Assembly: GCA_019636335.1 (NCBI GenBank)
Contig: JAHBXR010000014.1
Span: 97,622 to 161,621 of the forward strand
Reading direction: 5' to 3'
Length of the DNA: 64,000 nt
Source of the DNA: Pirellulales bacterium
GTDB taxonomy: Bacteria; Planctomycetota; Planctomycetia; Pirellulales; JAEUIK01
Positions 48,220 to 56,961 of the stretch are shown here, piece by piece. The notes below the pieces were generated by a model. That model was not told where the DNA came from and ran no database searches. It saw only the letters and a program-made list of their open reading frames with translations. A program made the translations under genes and the position numbers. Every line of letters starts with the position of its first letter. The first letter of the stretch is position 1.

Positions 48220-49236
48220 ATGTCCGACCCTCGCGAACTTGCTCCTGGTTTTCCCGGCACGCGGATGCGCCGCCTGCGGCAGCATTCTGCGCTGCGTGCG
48301 CTGGTGCGCGAGACGACCCTCTCGCCCACGGACCTGATTTTGCCGCTGTTCGTACACACCGGTAGCGAGGCCCGACGTCCCATTGCCTCGATGCCCGGTC
48401 AGTCGCAGTTGTCGCTCGCGGAGTTGGCCGTCGCAGCGCGGCAAGCCGCGAAGCTGGGGCTGGGCGGGATCATTCTCTTCGGCATTCCTAGCGAAAAAGA
48501 TTCGCTCGGCAGTGACGCCTTTGCCGATGCGGGCATCATCCAGCGCGCCATCCAGGCGGCGAAAGAGGCCGCTCCCGACCTGCTCGTCATCACCGACGTC
48601 TGCTGCTGCGAGTACACCGATCACGGACACTGCGGCATCATCAACGAGAAGACGGGGCGCATGGACGTCGACAACGATGCCACGCTCGAGTTGCTGGCCA
48701 GGCAGGTCGTGAGCCATGCTCGGGCGGGAGCCGATCTGGTCGCTCCCAGCGGCATGATGGATGGCATGGTGGGCGCGATTCGGCAGGCGCTCGACGGCGC
48801 CGGCTACACGCATCTGCCGATCATGAGCTACGCCGCCAAGTATGCGAGCGCCTTCTACGGCCCCTTCCGTGACGCGGCCGAAAGTGCTCCGCAGTTCGGT
48901 GACCGGCGCGGTTACCAGATGGATCCGGCGGCCGCCGCCGAGCAGGCCCTGCGCGAGGTGGCGCTCGACCTGGCCGAAGGGGCCGATCTCGTCATGGTCA
49001 AGCCGGCGCTGGCCTATCTCGACATCATCCGCCGTGTGCGCGAAACGTTTCCCGGCGTTCCCCTGGCGGCCTACAACGTGTCGGGCGAATACAGTATGGT
49101 GAAGGCCGCCGCCGAACGTGGCTGGCTCGACGAACGAGCCGTCGCGCTCGAAATGCTCACCGCCGTCAAACGCGCGGGAGCCGGCATTATCCTCACCTAT
49201 TGGGCCCCGGACGTCGCGCGCTGGCTTGGTGCCTAA
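48220..49236 (+). CDS. hemB: Delta-aminolevulinic acid dehydratase (porphobilinogen synthase)
   Basis: 338 residues. The zinc site is intact: C128, C130 and C138 in [12 protein letters not shown]. Both catalytic lysines are present, K207 in [15 protein letters not shown] and K261 in [11 protein letters not shown] (Schiff base). It condenses two 5-aminolevulinate molecules to porphobilinogen. It starts 11 nt after the WD40 cytochrome gene and 27 nt before hemL, so the three are probably one transcript. Confidence 0.97.
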   Translation: MSDPRELAPGFPGTRMRRLRQHSALRALVRETTLSPTDLILPLFVHTGSEARRPIASMPGQSQLSLAELAVAARQAAKLGLGGIILFGIPSEKDSLGSDAFADAGIIQRAIQAAKEAAPDLLVITDVCCCEYTDHGHCGIINEKTGRMDVDNDATLELLARQVVSHARAGADLVAPSGMMDGMVGAIRQALDGAGYTHLPIMSYAAKYASAFYGPFRDAAESAPQFGDRRGYQMDPAAAAEQALREVALDLAEGADLVMVKPALAYLDIIRRVRETFPGVPLAAYNVSGEYSMVKAAAERGWLDERAVALEMLTAVKRAGAGIILTYWAPDVARWLGA

Positions 49237-49263
49237 GGCACAGCCCGCCGCACGAGACGCTGC

Positions 49264-50550
49264 ATGTCACGCGAAAGAAGCGAGCGGGCCTTCGCCCACG
49301 CCAAGTCTCTCATTCCCGGCGGAGTCAACAGTCCGGCCCGTGCCTTTGGGGCCGTCGGCGGCGCTCCGCTGTTCATCGATCACGCCGCGGGGGCCTATCT
49401 GCATGACCTCGATGGCAACCGCTACATCGACTACATCGGCTCGTGGGGCCCGATGATTCTCGGCCACGCGCATCCGGCCGTGGTTGCCGCCTTGCACGCG
49501 GCGGTCGATCGTGGGACCAGCTACGGCGCGCCGACCGAGGCCGAATCGGAACTCGCCGAGTTGATCGCCGGCGCCTTCAAATCGATCGATCGCGTGCGCC
49601 TGGTCAGCTCCGGCACGGAAGCGACATTGAGTGCCATTCGCCTTGCGCGCGGCATCACCGGGCGCGACGCCATCATTAAATTCGCCGGCAACTACCACGG
49701 CCACGTCGATAGTCTGCTGGTGGCGGCGGGCAGCTCGGCGGCGACGCTCGGCGTGCCCGATTCGCCCGGTGTGACGCGTGGCACGGCGGCTGATACGATC
49801 GTGGCCCGTTACAACGACGCGCAGGGCCTCGCCGATCTGCTGACGAAGCACCAGGATCGCGTGGCCGCGGTGATCGTCGAGCCGGTAGTGGGCAACATGG
49901 GGCTCGTCGAGCCCTCGCCCGAGTTCCTGACCGCCCTGCGTGAAGAAACCCGTCGCGCGGGCGCCCTGCTCATTCTCGATGAAGTGATGACCGGTTTCCG
50001 CTTGGCGTACGGCGGTGCGCAAGAACGGTACGGCATCGAGGCCGACATCACGACGCTCGGCAAGATCGTGGGAGGGGGATTGCCCGTCGGCGCCTATGGC
50101 GGCCGTGCCGAGATCATGGACCACGTGCTCCCCGCCGGTCGCGTCTTCCAGGCCGGCACGCTCAGCGGTAACCCGTTGGCCACGGCAGCCGGCATCGCCA
50201 CGCTCAAGATCTTGCGCGACGAGCGTCCCTACGATCGATTGGAAACGCTTTCCGCGGGGCTGGCCGCGGGGCTGGTTGCTGCGGCGAAGCAAGCCGGCCT
50301 GCCCCACACGCTGGCGCGCGTCGGCAGCATGATGACCCTCTTCTTCAATCCCGATCGCGTGACCGATTGGGACGTGGCCGACCGCAGCGACCGCCAGAAG
50401 TTTGCCCGTTACTTCTGGGGGCTGATCGACCGGGGGGTCTACATGCCCTGCAGTCAATTCGAAGCGCTGTTCGTCTCGACGGCGCACAGCGAGGCCGATA
50501 TCGACGCGACCGTAAAGGCGGCCAGTGAAGTGTTGGTTTCGCTGGCTTAG
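49264..50550 (+). CDS. hemL: Glutamate-1-semialdehyde 2,1-aminomutase
   Basis: 428 residues, full length. PLP-dependent class-III aminotransferase fold; PLP lysine K267 in TLGKIVGGGLPVGAYGG, with SSGTEATLSAIRLARG and LILDEVMTGFR. It makes 5-aminolevulinate from glutamate-1-semialdehyde (C5 pathway), feeding the upstream HemB. Gene order runs opposite to the pathway order but within one probable operon. Confidence 0.97.
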   Translation: MSRERSERAFAHAKSLIPGGVNSPARAFGAVGGAPLFIDHAAGAYLHDLDGNRYIDYIGSWGPMILGHAHPAVVAALHAAVDRGTSYGAPTEAESELAELIAGAFKSIDRVRLVSSGTEATLSAIRLARGITGRDAIIKFAGNYHGHVDSLLVAAGSSAATLGVPDSPGVTRGTAADTIVARYNDAQGLADLLTKHQDRVAAVIVEPVVGNMGLVEPSPEFLTALREETRRAGALLILDEVMTGFRLAYGGAQERYGIEADITTLGKIVGGGLPVGAYGGRAEIMDHVLPAGRVFQAGTLSGNPLATAAGIATLKILRDERPYDRLETLSAGLAAGLVAAAKQAGLPHTLARVGSMMTLFFNPDRVTDWDVADRSDRQKFARYFWGLIDRGVYMPCSQFEALFVSTAHSEADIDATVKAASEVLVSLA

Positions 50551-50577
50551 GTCCCCGTGAGCCGTCCGGCTTGCCCG

Positions 50578-50596
50578 CACAGGCTGGCGGCCTGTG
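50578..50596. repeat. Palindromic CACAGGC repeat, copy 2
   Basis: CACAGGC/GCCTGTG arms around TGGCG, 28 bases after hemL. Related to 27754-27772. It is followed by CCACTTTTCT and could also end transcription of hemL or of the converging DUF362 gene. Confidence 0.65.
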
Positions 50597-50641
50597 CCAC
50601 TTTTCTACTGTAGTTTCGCTGTGCCGGATTGGCTTCTCTGC

Positions 50642-51850
50642 CTATGCCAGCATCTCGCGGAATTGCTCGATGTCGTCGTCCATGCCGGCGTGCTTGAGGT
50701 TCAGCTTGTCGAGCCCGTCGATGCCCAGCCCGATTTCGATGGCGTGGCGGATGAAGGGATTGGTCCAGACCGAATGGTTCTGCAAGCGGGCCTCGGTGCC
50801 GTAACGCTTGAGCACCGCCACGCCGGTGGCGTCGGCCGCCACGCGGTCGCGGCTGGCGACCACCAGCTTCGGCTCGACCGAGTCACCGTGCGACGGACCG
50901 CCAAAGACGTAGCTCTGGGTGCCGTCGAGGATGTTGAGCGCTGGGCGAATGCCCAGGTTCAATTCCGAAATGCGATTGACGAAGGGCTGCACTTCTTCGA
51001 TTTCTTCCTTGCGACCGGCATCGCCGCGTCGGCGCCGGCGGCCCGACTTCTTCTGATCGAACAGGTCGTTGTTCCCTTCGCCGTGCAGGCTGGCGTGGAA
51101 CTCGCGGCGCGAGCGGTGGTGGCTCATGCCGACGAAGGCTTTCATCGACATGGTGAACCAGGCCTGGAAGTGGGTCTTGATGACCGGCACGTTGATCACA
51201 TGGTCGACGGCAAAGAGCAGTTCAGCCAACTCGAAACCGTTCGGCCAGTGCGTGGCCAGCGCGGGCTGCACCTTGCGCCAGTGGGGGGTATTCTTCGGCA
51301 GGCCGAGCAGCTCGAACTCTTGGGCGGCATCTTCCAGCCCCACGGCCACGACCGGCGCTTTCACGTCGGAGATCGCCTGATTCACCGCGTCGAGATGTCC
51401 GGCGCGCTTCATCACGTCGACCGTCTTGGGCGCGGTCAGGGCCATTTCGGGATCGCGCACGAACAAGGGCGAAAAGCTGCGGTCGGCGACGATGATCCGC
51501 TTGGGACCTCGTTCGGCCACGAGCTTGATTACCGCGTAAAGCACCTCGGGGCTCGTGGTGGTGGGGTTCTTGGCGGCCCCTGTCACGTTCGGCTTGATCA
51601 GAACGGTCTGGCCTTCTTGGATGAAGTCCATGCCCCCTGCCAATTGAACGGCGGCACGCACCGCGTCTTCCATGTTCGAGCCACGCGCGATTCCCACGTC
51701 GGCGGCGGGCACGGGCTTGGGCTTGGCCGCCGGCTCATCTCCCCACAGGCGGCCGCGCTGCAAAATAGTGCCCCCCACGCCGGCCGAGAGCGAAAGTGCC
51801 CCCGCCTGTTGCAGGAATCGACGACGCTTGGGGCAATGATTCGGGTGCAT
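50642..51850 (-). CDS. DUF362 domain protein, exported
   Basis: 402 residues from ATG 51850. An N-terminal KRRRFLQQAG followed by a hydrophobic run looks like a Tat signal. The DUF362 core is visible: VLIKPNVTGA, HVINVPVIKTH, and ILDGTQSYVFGGPSHG with VVASRDRVAADATGVAVL. The family is of unclear function; some members carry iron-sulfur ligands, not seen here. A lysine/arginine patch (GRRRRRGD) sits in the middle. The multiheme cytochrome gene lies immediately upstream on the same strand, so a redox context is plausible. Confidence 0.85.
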   Translation of the reverse strand: MHPNHCPKRRRFLQQAGALSLSAGVGGTILQRGRLWGDEPAAKPKPVPAADVGIARGSNMEDAVRAAVQLAGGMDFIQEGQTVLIKPNVTGAAKNPTTTSPEVLYAVIKLVAERGPKRIIVADRSFSPLFVRDPEMALTAPKTVDVMKRAGHLDAVNQAISDVKAPVVAVGLEDAAQEFELLGLPKNTPHWRKVQPALATHWPNGFELAELLFAVDHVINVPVIKTHFQAWFTMSMKAFVGMSHHRSRREFHASLHGEGNNDLFDQKKSGRRRRRGDAGRKEEIEEVQPFVNRISELNLGIRPALNILDGTQSYVFGGPSHGDSVEPKLVVASRDRVAADATGVAVLKRYGTEARLQNHSVWTNPFIRHAIEIGLGIDGLDKLNLKHAGMDDDIEQFREMLA

Positions 51851-51902
51851 GGCGTGCCTCACCAGGTTGGAGCTGCCGTGGTTTCGGAACCGAACATCAA
51901 CA

Positions 51903-52763
51903 CTACTTGGACTTTTTGAGCCAGGTTTCGAGTCGTTCGCGGGTCTGGGCCGCTCGTTCGCCCAACTGCTGGGCCTCGTCGGCCGTCAACTCGCGCGCCG
52001 CGTGCAACACGCGCATCGTGGCCTCGCGTAGCGAGCCCACCTCGTCGGCGAACTTTTCCGGCAACAACTCGTCGGCCTGTGCGTGCTTCTCGCGGACCTG
52101 CGCCAGCGTTTCGGCCAGTTCGTCGTTCTGCGTCACGAACGAGGCAACGTGGGGATAATCCTGGTCAAGATTCTCGTGGCAGTCGAGACAGATTTCCTTC
52201 AGCTTGAAATCGGCCGCGGCGTTACCCACGTCGTGATTGCCGTGGCAGTCGAAGCACATGGGATAGTCGATGTTGATCCGCTTCGACCAGTCCCAATGAT
52301 GAGGCCCGGCGGCCAGCACGTCGGCCTGCTCTTCGTGGCACTCCGCGCAACGCGCGATGTGAGCGCTCAACTTCGTGCCGATAAAGCCGAAATCCTCCTC
52401 GTGCGCTTTCGCGTCATCCACCGTGTTGCCGCCGTGGCAGTCGTGGCACGACATCTGGTTCAGGTCATGCACGCTGTGGGCAAAGTGTACGAGCGGGACC
52501 GTCAACTCGCGACCGGCGTTCAAGTGGCACTTCACGCAGTTTGATTTGACCTGGGGGAGCGGGTGCCCCTCGGGCCAGAAATCGGGCAACGTCAGCTCTG
52601 CGGCATCATCGCTGGACGGGGGCGATGGCTTCCCTTTGTCTTTGGTTGGGTCGGCGGCGCGCAACGCAAAATCGGCCCACGCCAGGCCGCACACTAGCGC
52701 CAGCAGCGGAAGCAGGTTTGCCGGACGCGTGACCATCGGGAACAATCGTGACGCGAGACTCAT
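51903..52763 (-). CDS. Exported pentaheme cytochrome c
   Basis: 286 residues from ATG 52763 (TTG one codon earlier). An N-terminal hydrophobic segment serves as signal or anchor. Five CXXCH heme sites: CVKCH, CHDCH, CAECH, CFDCH and CLDCH, with extra His residues (HFAHSVHD) as distal ligands, resembling NrfH/cytochrome c3-class electron carriers. A helical C-terminus without hemes follows (~205-286). Expected to move electrons in the periplasm. It sits 53 nt upstream of the DUF362 gene in the same direction. Confidence 0.88.
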   Translation of the reverse strand: MSLASRLFPMVTRPANLLPLLALVCGLAWADFALRAADPTKDKGKPSPPSSDDAAELTLPDFWPEGHPLPQVKSNCVKCHLNAGRELTVPLVHFAHSVHDLNQMSCHDCHGGNTVDDAKAHEEDFGFIGTKLSAHIARCAECHEEQADVLAAGPHHWDWSKRINIDYPMCFDCHGNHDVGNAAADFKLKEICLDCHENLDQDYPHVASFVTQNDELAETLAQVREKHAQADELLPEKFADEVGSLREATMRVLHAARELTADEAQQLGERAAQTRERLETWLKKSK

Positions 52764-53298
52764 CAAGGAGCTACTTCCAGGCTGGCAAGACGTGCTGGCT
52801 CGATCTGGTCACATCGATGGTCGCGGTCCCGGGAGAACCCACCGGGATTGGAGCATCGCGTGGCAAGCAGCGCCCCTGTGTACGATTGCGGGGTCAAGCT
52901 TGCTGGGGACACAGAAACGATTGGGATCGTAAGGTTGCTTCCCGAACCACCAGGCGACGCGATCCAACGCCACTGGCAATTCTCGGTTCGAGCGACGAAA
53001 CGCCGAACCTGGCCCGACGAACAGTGTCCCCCACGGACATCGTAGCGATGCCTGCCTCGGCGAGCGGAGCGAGCACCTCGGCTGAGCGCATCCGCTGCTG
53101 TCAGGCACGTTTACGACAGCGCCAGACTAGTGACGCGCCGCGCACGCGTCAAGAAAAGGCGGCGGCGACCGCGGTTTTCCGGTCGTAGACAGACGGCGAC
53201 AGTGCGGTATCTTTAGGGTTTCGGGCCCTGCGGCCCGCTTGGGACCACCGACGGCCGCAGATTCCCCCGCATCCGCGGGAAAAGTAGCGCGTATCACG
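52764..53298. other. Intergenic stretch before tRNA-Arg
   Basis: About 535 bases upstream of the tRNA. I found no convincing gene. It contains the promoters for the cytochrome gene (leftward) and the tRNA (rightward) and is the last core-like DNA before the island. Confidence 0.45.
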
Positions 53299-53372
53299 TC
53301 CCCGTAGCTCAATTGGATAGAGCGTCGGCCTCCGGAGCCGAAGGTTAGAGGTTCGAATCCTCTCGGGGATAC
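53299..53372 (+). tRNA. tRNA-Arg(CCG)
   Basis: 74 nt, full cloverleaf: acceptor GTCCCCG/CGGGGAT (one G:U pair), D-arm AGCTCAATTGGATAGAGC, anticodon stem TCGGC/GCCGA with loop CTCCGGA (anticodon CCG), T-arm AGAGG-TTCGAAT-CCTCT, discriminator A. No CCA encoded. It lies 166 bases before an integrase gene and is the probable attachment site of the island. Confidence 0.95.
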
Positions 53373-53538
53373 TAGACTTACGACAACGTGACCTGTCCAG
53401 GTACAGAATTCTGATACAGAATCTGGGCAAGGTGAGAAAGAGACGTCACCGAGCGGCGGCAACCGCTCGGTGACGCGACGCAAACCTGCAGGCTTGCGCG
53501 GGATGGTTTCCTACCGTCTCAAGCTTGGAGGTTTTCTC

Positions 53539-54705
53539 ATGGCTCGCGCGTCTCGACCTTGGTTTTGGAAGGCCCGCCGCAGGTGGTTCGTCACCATCGA
53601 CGGCAAGCGGCACGATCTGGGGCCCGACAAGAAAGCGGCCCTCACCACATTCCATGAGCTGATGGCACGCCCTCAGAAGCGGGCGGTGCGCAGCGATTCG
53701 GTGGTGGCGTTGATCGATGCCTTTTTGGATTGGTGCTCGAAGCACCGCTCCCCCGTCACGTACGAGTGGTATCGCGAGCGGTTGCAGTCCTTTGCCGAGA
53801 CCTACCCCAAGCTCACCACCGCACAGCTGCGGCCGTTCCACGTCCAACTCTGGATCGATGGGGAAGAGGGCGTTTCTTCGGGCACGCGGCGCAACTACTG
53901 CCGCAGCATCAAGCGGGCCATGCGCTGGGCCGAGCAACAAGGGTATGTCGACCGCAGCCCCATCATGCATATGGAGCAGCCGCGGGCCGGCAAACGGGAC
54001 ACCGTTATCTCGCAGGAGCAGTTTGAGGAATTGATCAGCCTGATCCCGGTGCGGGAACTGCGAGACCTGCTGATCACCACCTGGGAGTCGGGCTGCCGGC
54101 CGCAAGAATCGTTGCGCGTCGAAGCGCGGCACGTCGATCTGGCGAACAGCCGCTGGGTGTTCCCGCAAGCGGAGTCCAAAGGCAACATCCCGCGGATTGT
54201 CTACCTCACCGACCGGGCCTTGGAGATTACGCGGCGCCTGGTGTTGCTCTATCCCGAGGGAAAGCTGTTTCGCAATTCGCGAGGCAACCCTTGGACCACC
54301 GAATCGGTCAACTGCGCCTTCGTGCGGTTGCAGATCAAGATGGGCCTGCGGCTGTTGAAAACGCAGGATGTCCAGTTCAGCAATAAAGAGGTGCGAGAGT
54401 TCACGAAGTCGTTGGCCCGCGAGCGAATCGAACGGGGTGAGGTCGTGCAGAAGTCGGACCGCGAACTCGAATTGGAGGCACGGCGGAAGCTGCGCTATCG
54501 GTTTGCTTGCACACTGGCCCCCAAGTGCTCGCTCTACACGCTGCGACATTCCTGGGCCACGCACGCCCTGGAACGGGGACTGGATGCGTTGACCGTGGCC
54601 ATCTTGATGGGCCATTGAGATCCTTCGACGCTGGCCAGGGTCTATCAGCATCTGGCCCACAATCCCAAATTCCTTCTCGACCAGGCCCGGCGCGCCGCCG
54701 GCTAG
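53539..54705 (+). pseudogene. Tyrosine-type integrase, interrupted by TGA
   Basis: ATG 53539 has GGAGG seven bases upstream. The protein opens with an Arm-type DNA-binding segment, a SAM-like core-binding domain (~52-145) and the catalytic domain with R187 (SGCRPQE), R336 (YTLRHSW) and H359 (LMGH). Codon 360 is TGA (54616-54618); after it the frame continues with DPSTLARVYQHLA, carrying the nucleophile Tyr at 369, to TAG 54705. A single CGA-to-TGA-type change would explain it. As written the product lacks its nucleophile, so the island is probably unable to excise itself. Confidence 0.85.
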
Positions 54706-54947
54706 AGCTTGATGTGCTTGAGTTGCGGACGTCGGACGGGTCGCGGCACGGTCTCGTATTGCATCCTGCGTTCGTCCAGGAAGGCGGCGAGATCGTGCCG
54801 GTCGACTCGATAGCCTTTGGATTGACCAACGCGAATGACAGGGAGCAGGCCGCGACTAACGAGCGTGTAGACGTTCGTCATCGAGCAACCAAGTTGCTCG
54901 GCGACCTGCTTCATGGTGAGGAGCTCGCGGTTCATGTCGGCTGACAT
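54702..54947 (-). CDS. Helix-turn-helix excisionase/MerR-like protein
   Basis: 81 residues. LLTMKQVAEQLGCSMTNVYTLVSRGLLPVIRVG is the compact winged HTH of the excisionase-type DNA-binding family (HTH_17). It converges on the integrase and overlaps the distal stop of that reading frame by four bases. Likely recombination directionality factor or regulator of the island. ATG 54935 is an alternative start. Confidence 0.8.
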   Translation of the reverse strand: MSADMNRELLTMKQVAEQLGCSMTNVYTLVSRGLLPVIRVGQSKGYRVDRHDLAAFLDERRMQYETVPRPVRRPQLKHIKL

Positions 54948-55062
54948 CGGAGGTGCTGCCGGGTGAAGAAAGAGCCCGAAGTATCCAGGTCCATTCTGGG
55001 ATACTCGGTCGGTTGAGCCGACCTACCGATGTGCGCCGTCTGCGACTACAGAACCGCATCGC

Positions 55063-55305
55063 TTACTCAGCCTCTTCGCACGGTGGACAGCCGGCGTCCA
55101 ACCAGGCTTCGATCTCGTCGAGTGGCCAACGTGTGCTGCCGCCAACTCGCAGCGGTTCGGGGATCTCCCCGTTCGCAACCAATCGCCAGACGGACCGCTT
55201 GGACATGCCCAAGATGGCGGCCAATTCGTCGGCCGTGATCAAGCGCGGCAGATCATCCGCAACCGGCTTGCCAGTCGCCGTCGTGGGGCGTTTTGGGGCG
55301 GTCAT
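55063..55305 (-). CDS. AlpA-like helix-turn-helix protein
   Basis: 80 residues from ATG 55305 (frame open to 55455). LITADELAAILGMSKRSVWRLVANGEIPEPLRVGGSTRW is an AlpA/excisionase-type HTH with the usual 'RWpldEIeaWL' end. It is on the same strand as the neighbouring excisionase-like gene, separated by 115 bases. Probable phage/island regulator. Confidence 0.8.
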   Translation of the reverse strand: MTAPKRPTTATGKPVADDLPRLITADELAAILGMSKRSVWRLVANGEIPEPLRVGGSTRWPLDEIEAWLDAGCPPCEEAE

Positions 55306-55532
55306 CGGTAATTCCCAGGTGCCGCGAGCGAGGCGCGAAAGCCTGAACTCCGCCGGCGGGTGGACACAAAGTAGCCACAAAAGTGCATCCCGCGGCACGT
55401 GCCAAGTGGTGACATTCAGTACCATGAGTGGTCGATCGGCGTGATCAATCGCCATTGGACGCGAGTTGACCGATCGCCACGAGGTACCTTTGCCGGACGT
55501 TTCCGGCGCCTTGTGCAGAAAGGGCGATTCTG

Positions 55533-56588
55533 ATGAAGACTGGGCAACGCTTGTATCGGCTGGACCTCGCTAAGCTCCGGCGTTTGCGTCTGCAAAAAGG
55601 GCTGACGGAGCAGGGGCTGGCCAAGGCGCTAAAGATTTCACGCCGCACACTGCAGCGCGTCATGCGCGGCAGCGGGGTGATGATGGGGACTGTCGCTCGC
55701 ATCGCCAAATTCTTTGACATTGCGGATCCGACGGAGTTGCTCGCGCCAGAAGAGCTCGATACGAATGGTGAGGCCCGCGCCCAAGGCCGCGGCCGCCTCG
55801 TGGGGGATTGGGAAGTCACGCAGATCATTGGTCCGTGGGAGACTGCATCCAATACGCTGCAATGGCGGCTTCATCGCCTGACGCATCTCCACCTGACGGA
55901 GCGTTTCGGCCGCGGAAAACTCTACGACCTCGGTCAACTGTCGGATCAAGACCGCCAGACGTATCGCGATCAACTCACGCGTCATCCAGAGGTGTGCGGG
56001 CGGATCGGTCAGCATCCCAACATTGCCGTGAACCTCACGGCGTTGCCTGACCGGACCGACGGCAACTGGTGGGTCATCGATCAATGGATCGAGGGAGTGA
56101 CGCTGGAACACGCGCTGGCTGAGGGGACGCTGGCTCCCAAACTGGTCCCCGGTGTGCTGCGGGGCATCGCCGAAGGCTTGGCTGCCCTGCATCGACAGTC
56201 CATCGTCCGTCGCGAATTGTCGCCACAGTTCATTCTGCTGCGGGAGCAAGATGCGACCCCCGTGTTGACCGACTTTGAGCTGGCCAAGTTATTGGACGCG
56301 AACCGCACGGTCGCCAACCGCTATTGGCAACCAGACCCCTATCGGGCAGCCGAAGTGGTCGCCGGGCGCGATATCGACGAACGCGCGGATCTCTACAGTT
56401 GGGGACGGATTGCCGTGCATGCGCTCGGCCGCCAACTTCCGAAATCGGGGAGTGAGGAAGAACTGCTGAAAGAGGTGCGTGTGCCCGCGGGGGTACGTGA
56501 CGTGATTCTGGCCTGCGTGCGGGCGCCGAAGAGCGAGCGGCCCCGTGAAATCGCACCGGTCCTCGCGGCGATCAAGGGGTGGAAGTAG
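55533..56588 (+). CDS. HTH-pseudokinase fusion protein
   Basis: 351 residues. Residues ~13-65 form a Cro/XRE-type helix-turn-helix (KLRRLRLQKGLTEQGLAKAL, then ISRRTLQRVMRG). Residues ~90-350 have a protein kinase fold: helix C-like region, hinge VIDQWIEGVTLEHAL, and a catalytic-loop position reading RRELSPQFILL instead of HRDLKPxN. TDFELA replaces DFG, and ERADLYSWGRIAVHAL matches the kinase F-helix. HRD Asp, DFG Gly and an obvious ATP-binding Lys are lacking, so it is most likely a pseudokinase: a DNA-binding sensor rather than an enzyme. Its 3' end overlaps the next, convergent gene by 17 bases. Confidence 0.7.
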   Translation: MKTGQRLYRLDLAKLRRLRLQKGLTEQGLAKALKISRRTLQRVMRGSGVMMGTVARIAKFFDIADPTELLAPEELDTNGEARAQGRGRLVGDWEVTQIIGPWETASNTLQWRLHRLTHLHLTERFGRGKLYDLGQLSDQDRQTYRDQLTRHPEVCGRIGQHPNIAVNLTALPDRTDGNWWVIDQWIEGVTLEHALAEGTLAPKLVPGVLRGIAEGLAALHRQSIVRRELSPQFILLREQDATPVLTDFELAKLLDANRTVANRYWQPDPYRAAEVVAGRDIDERADLYSWGRIAVHALGRQLPKSGSEEELLKEVRVPAGVRDVILACVRAPKSERPREIAPVLAAIKGWK

Positions 56589-56889
56589 GCGGATCATCGA
56601 GGTCGGCGAACAACGGCAGGTCGCTGCCAGGATCACTTTGCTTGTGATACTGAGCGGCGGCCTGCCCGTTCTTGAAGACCGTGACCGAGGTGAGTTCAAA
56701 TTCGCGGTGGTCGCCGCGCCGCATGAGTTCAAAATGGGCGTTATCCCAGATCGAGAGGATGCTCTCCGGTGACACCGGAAAACATTCGGCCACGTGAATG
56801 CCGGTCAGTTGACCAGCCTTCGATAAATTCAGGTATTCGCGCGCGGTAGCCACAATGTGCGGCGTGATGACAAACAGTGTTCGTCCCAT
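56572..56889 (-). CDS. Orphan 105-aa protein of the island
   Basis: 105 residues from ATG 56889 (longer frame to 56925). No signal peptide, membrane helix or recognised domain. It begins MGRTLFVITPHIVATAREYL and has an acidic proline-rich end. Its 3' end overlaps the HTH-pseudokinase gene tail to tail, and its start faces the Cas4-like gene across ~70 bases, so it sits wedged between the two. Function unknown. Confidence 0.55.
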   Translation of the reverse strand: MGRTLFVITPHIVATAREYLNLSKAGQLTGIHVAECFPVSPESILSIWDNAHFELMRRGDHREFELTSVTVFKNGQAAAQYHKQSDPGSDLPLFADLDDPPTSTP

Positions 56890-56961
56890 TCGAGGCCTCC
56901 ACTTGAAATGGTTCTCACGCACCATTCAAGGGAAGGCGGACTAACAACAGGAGCCGTCTCT

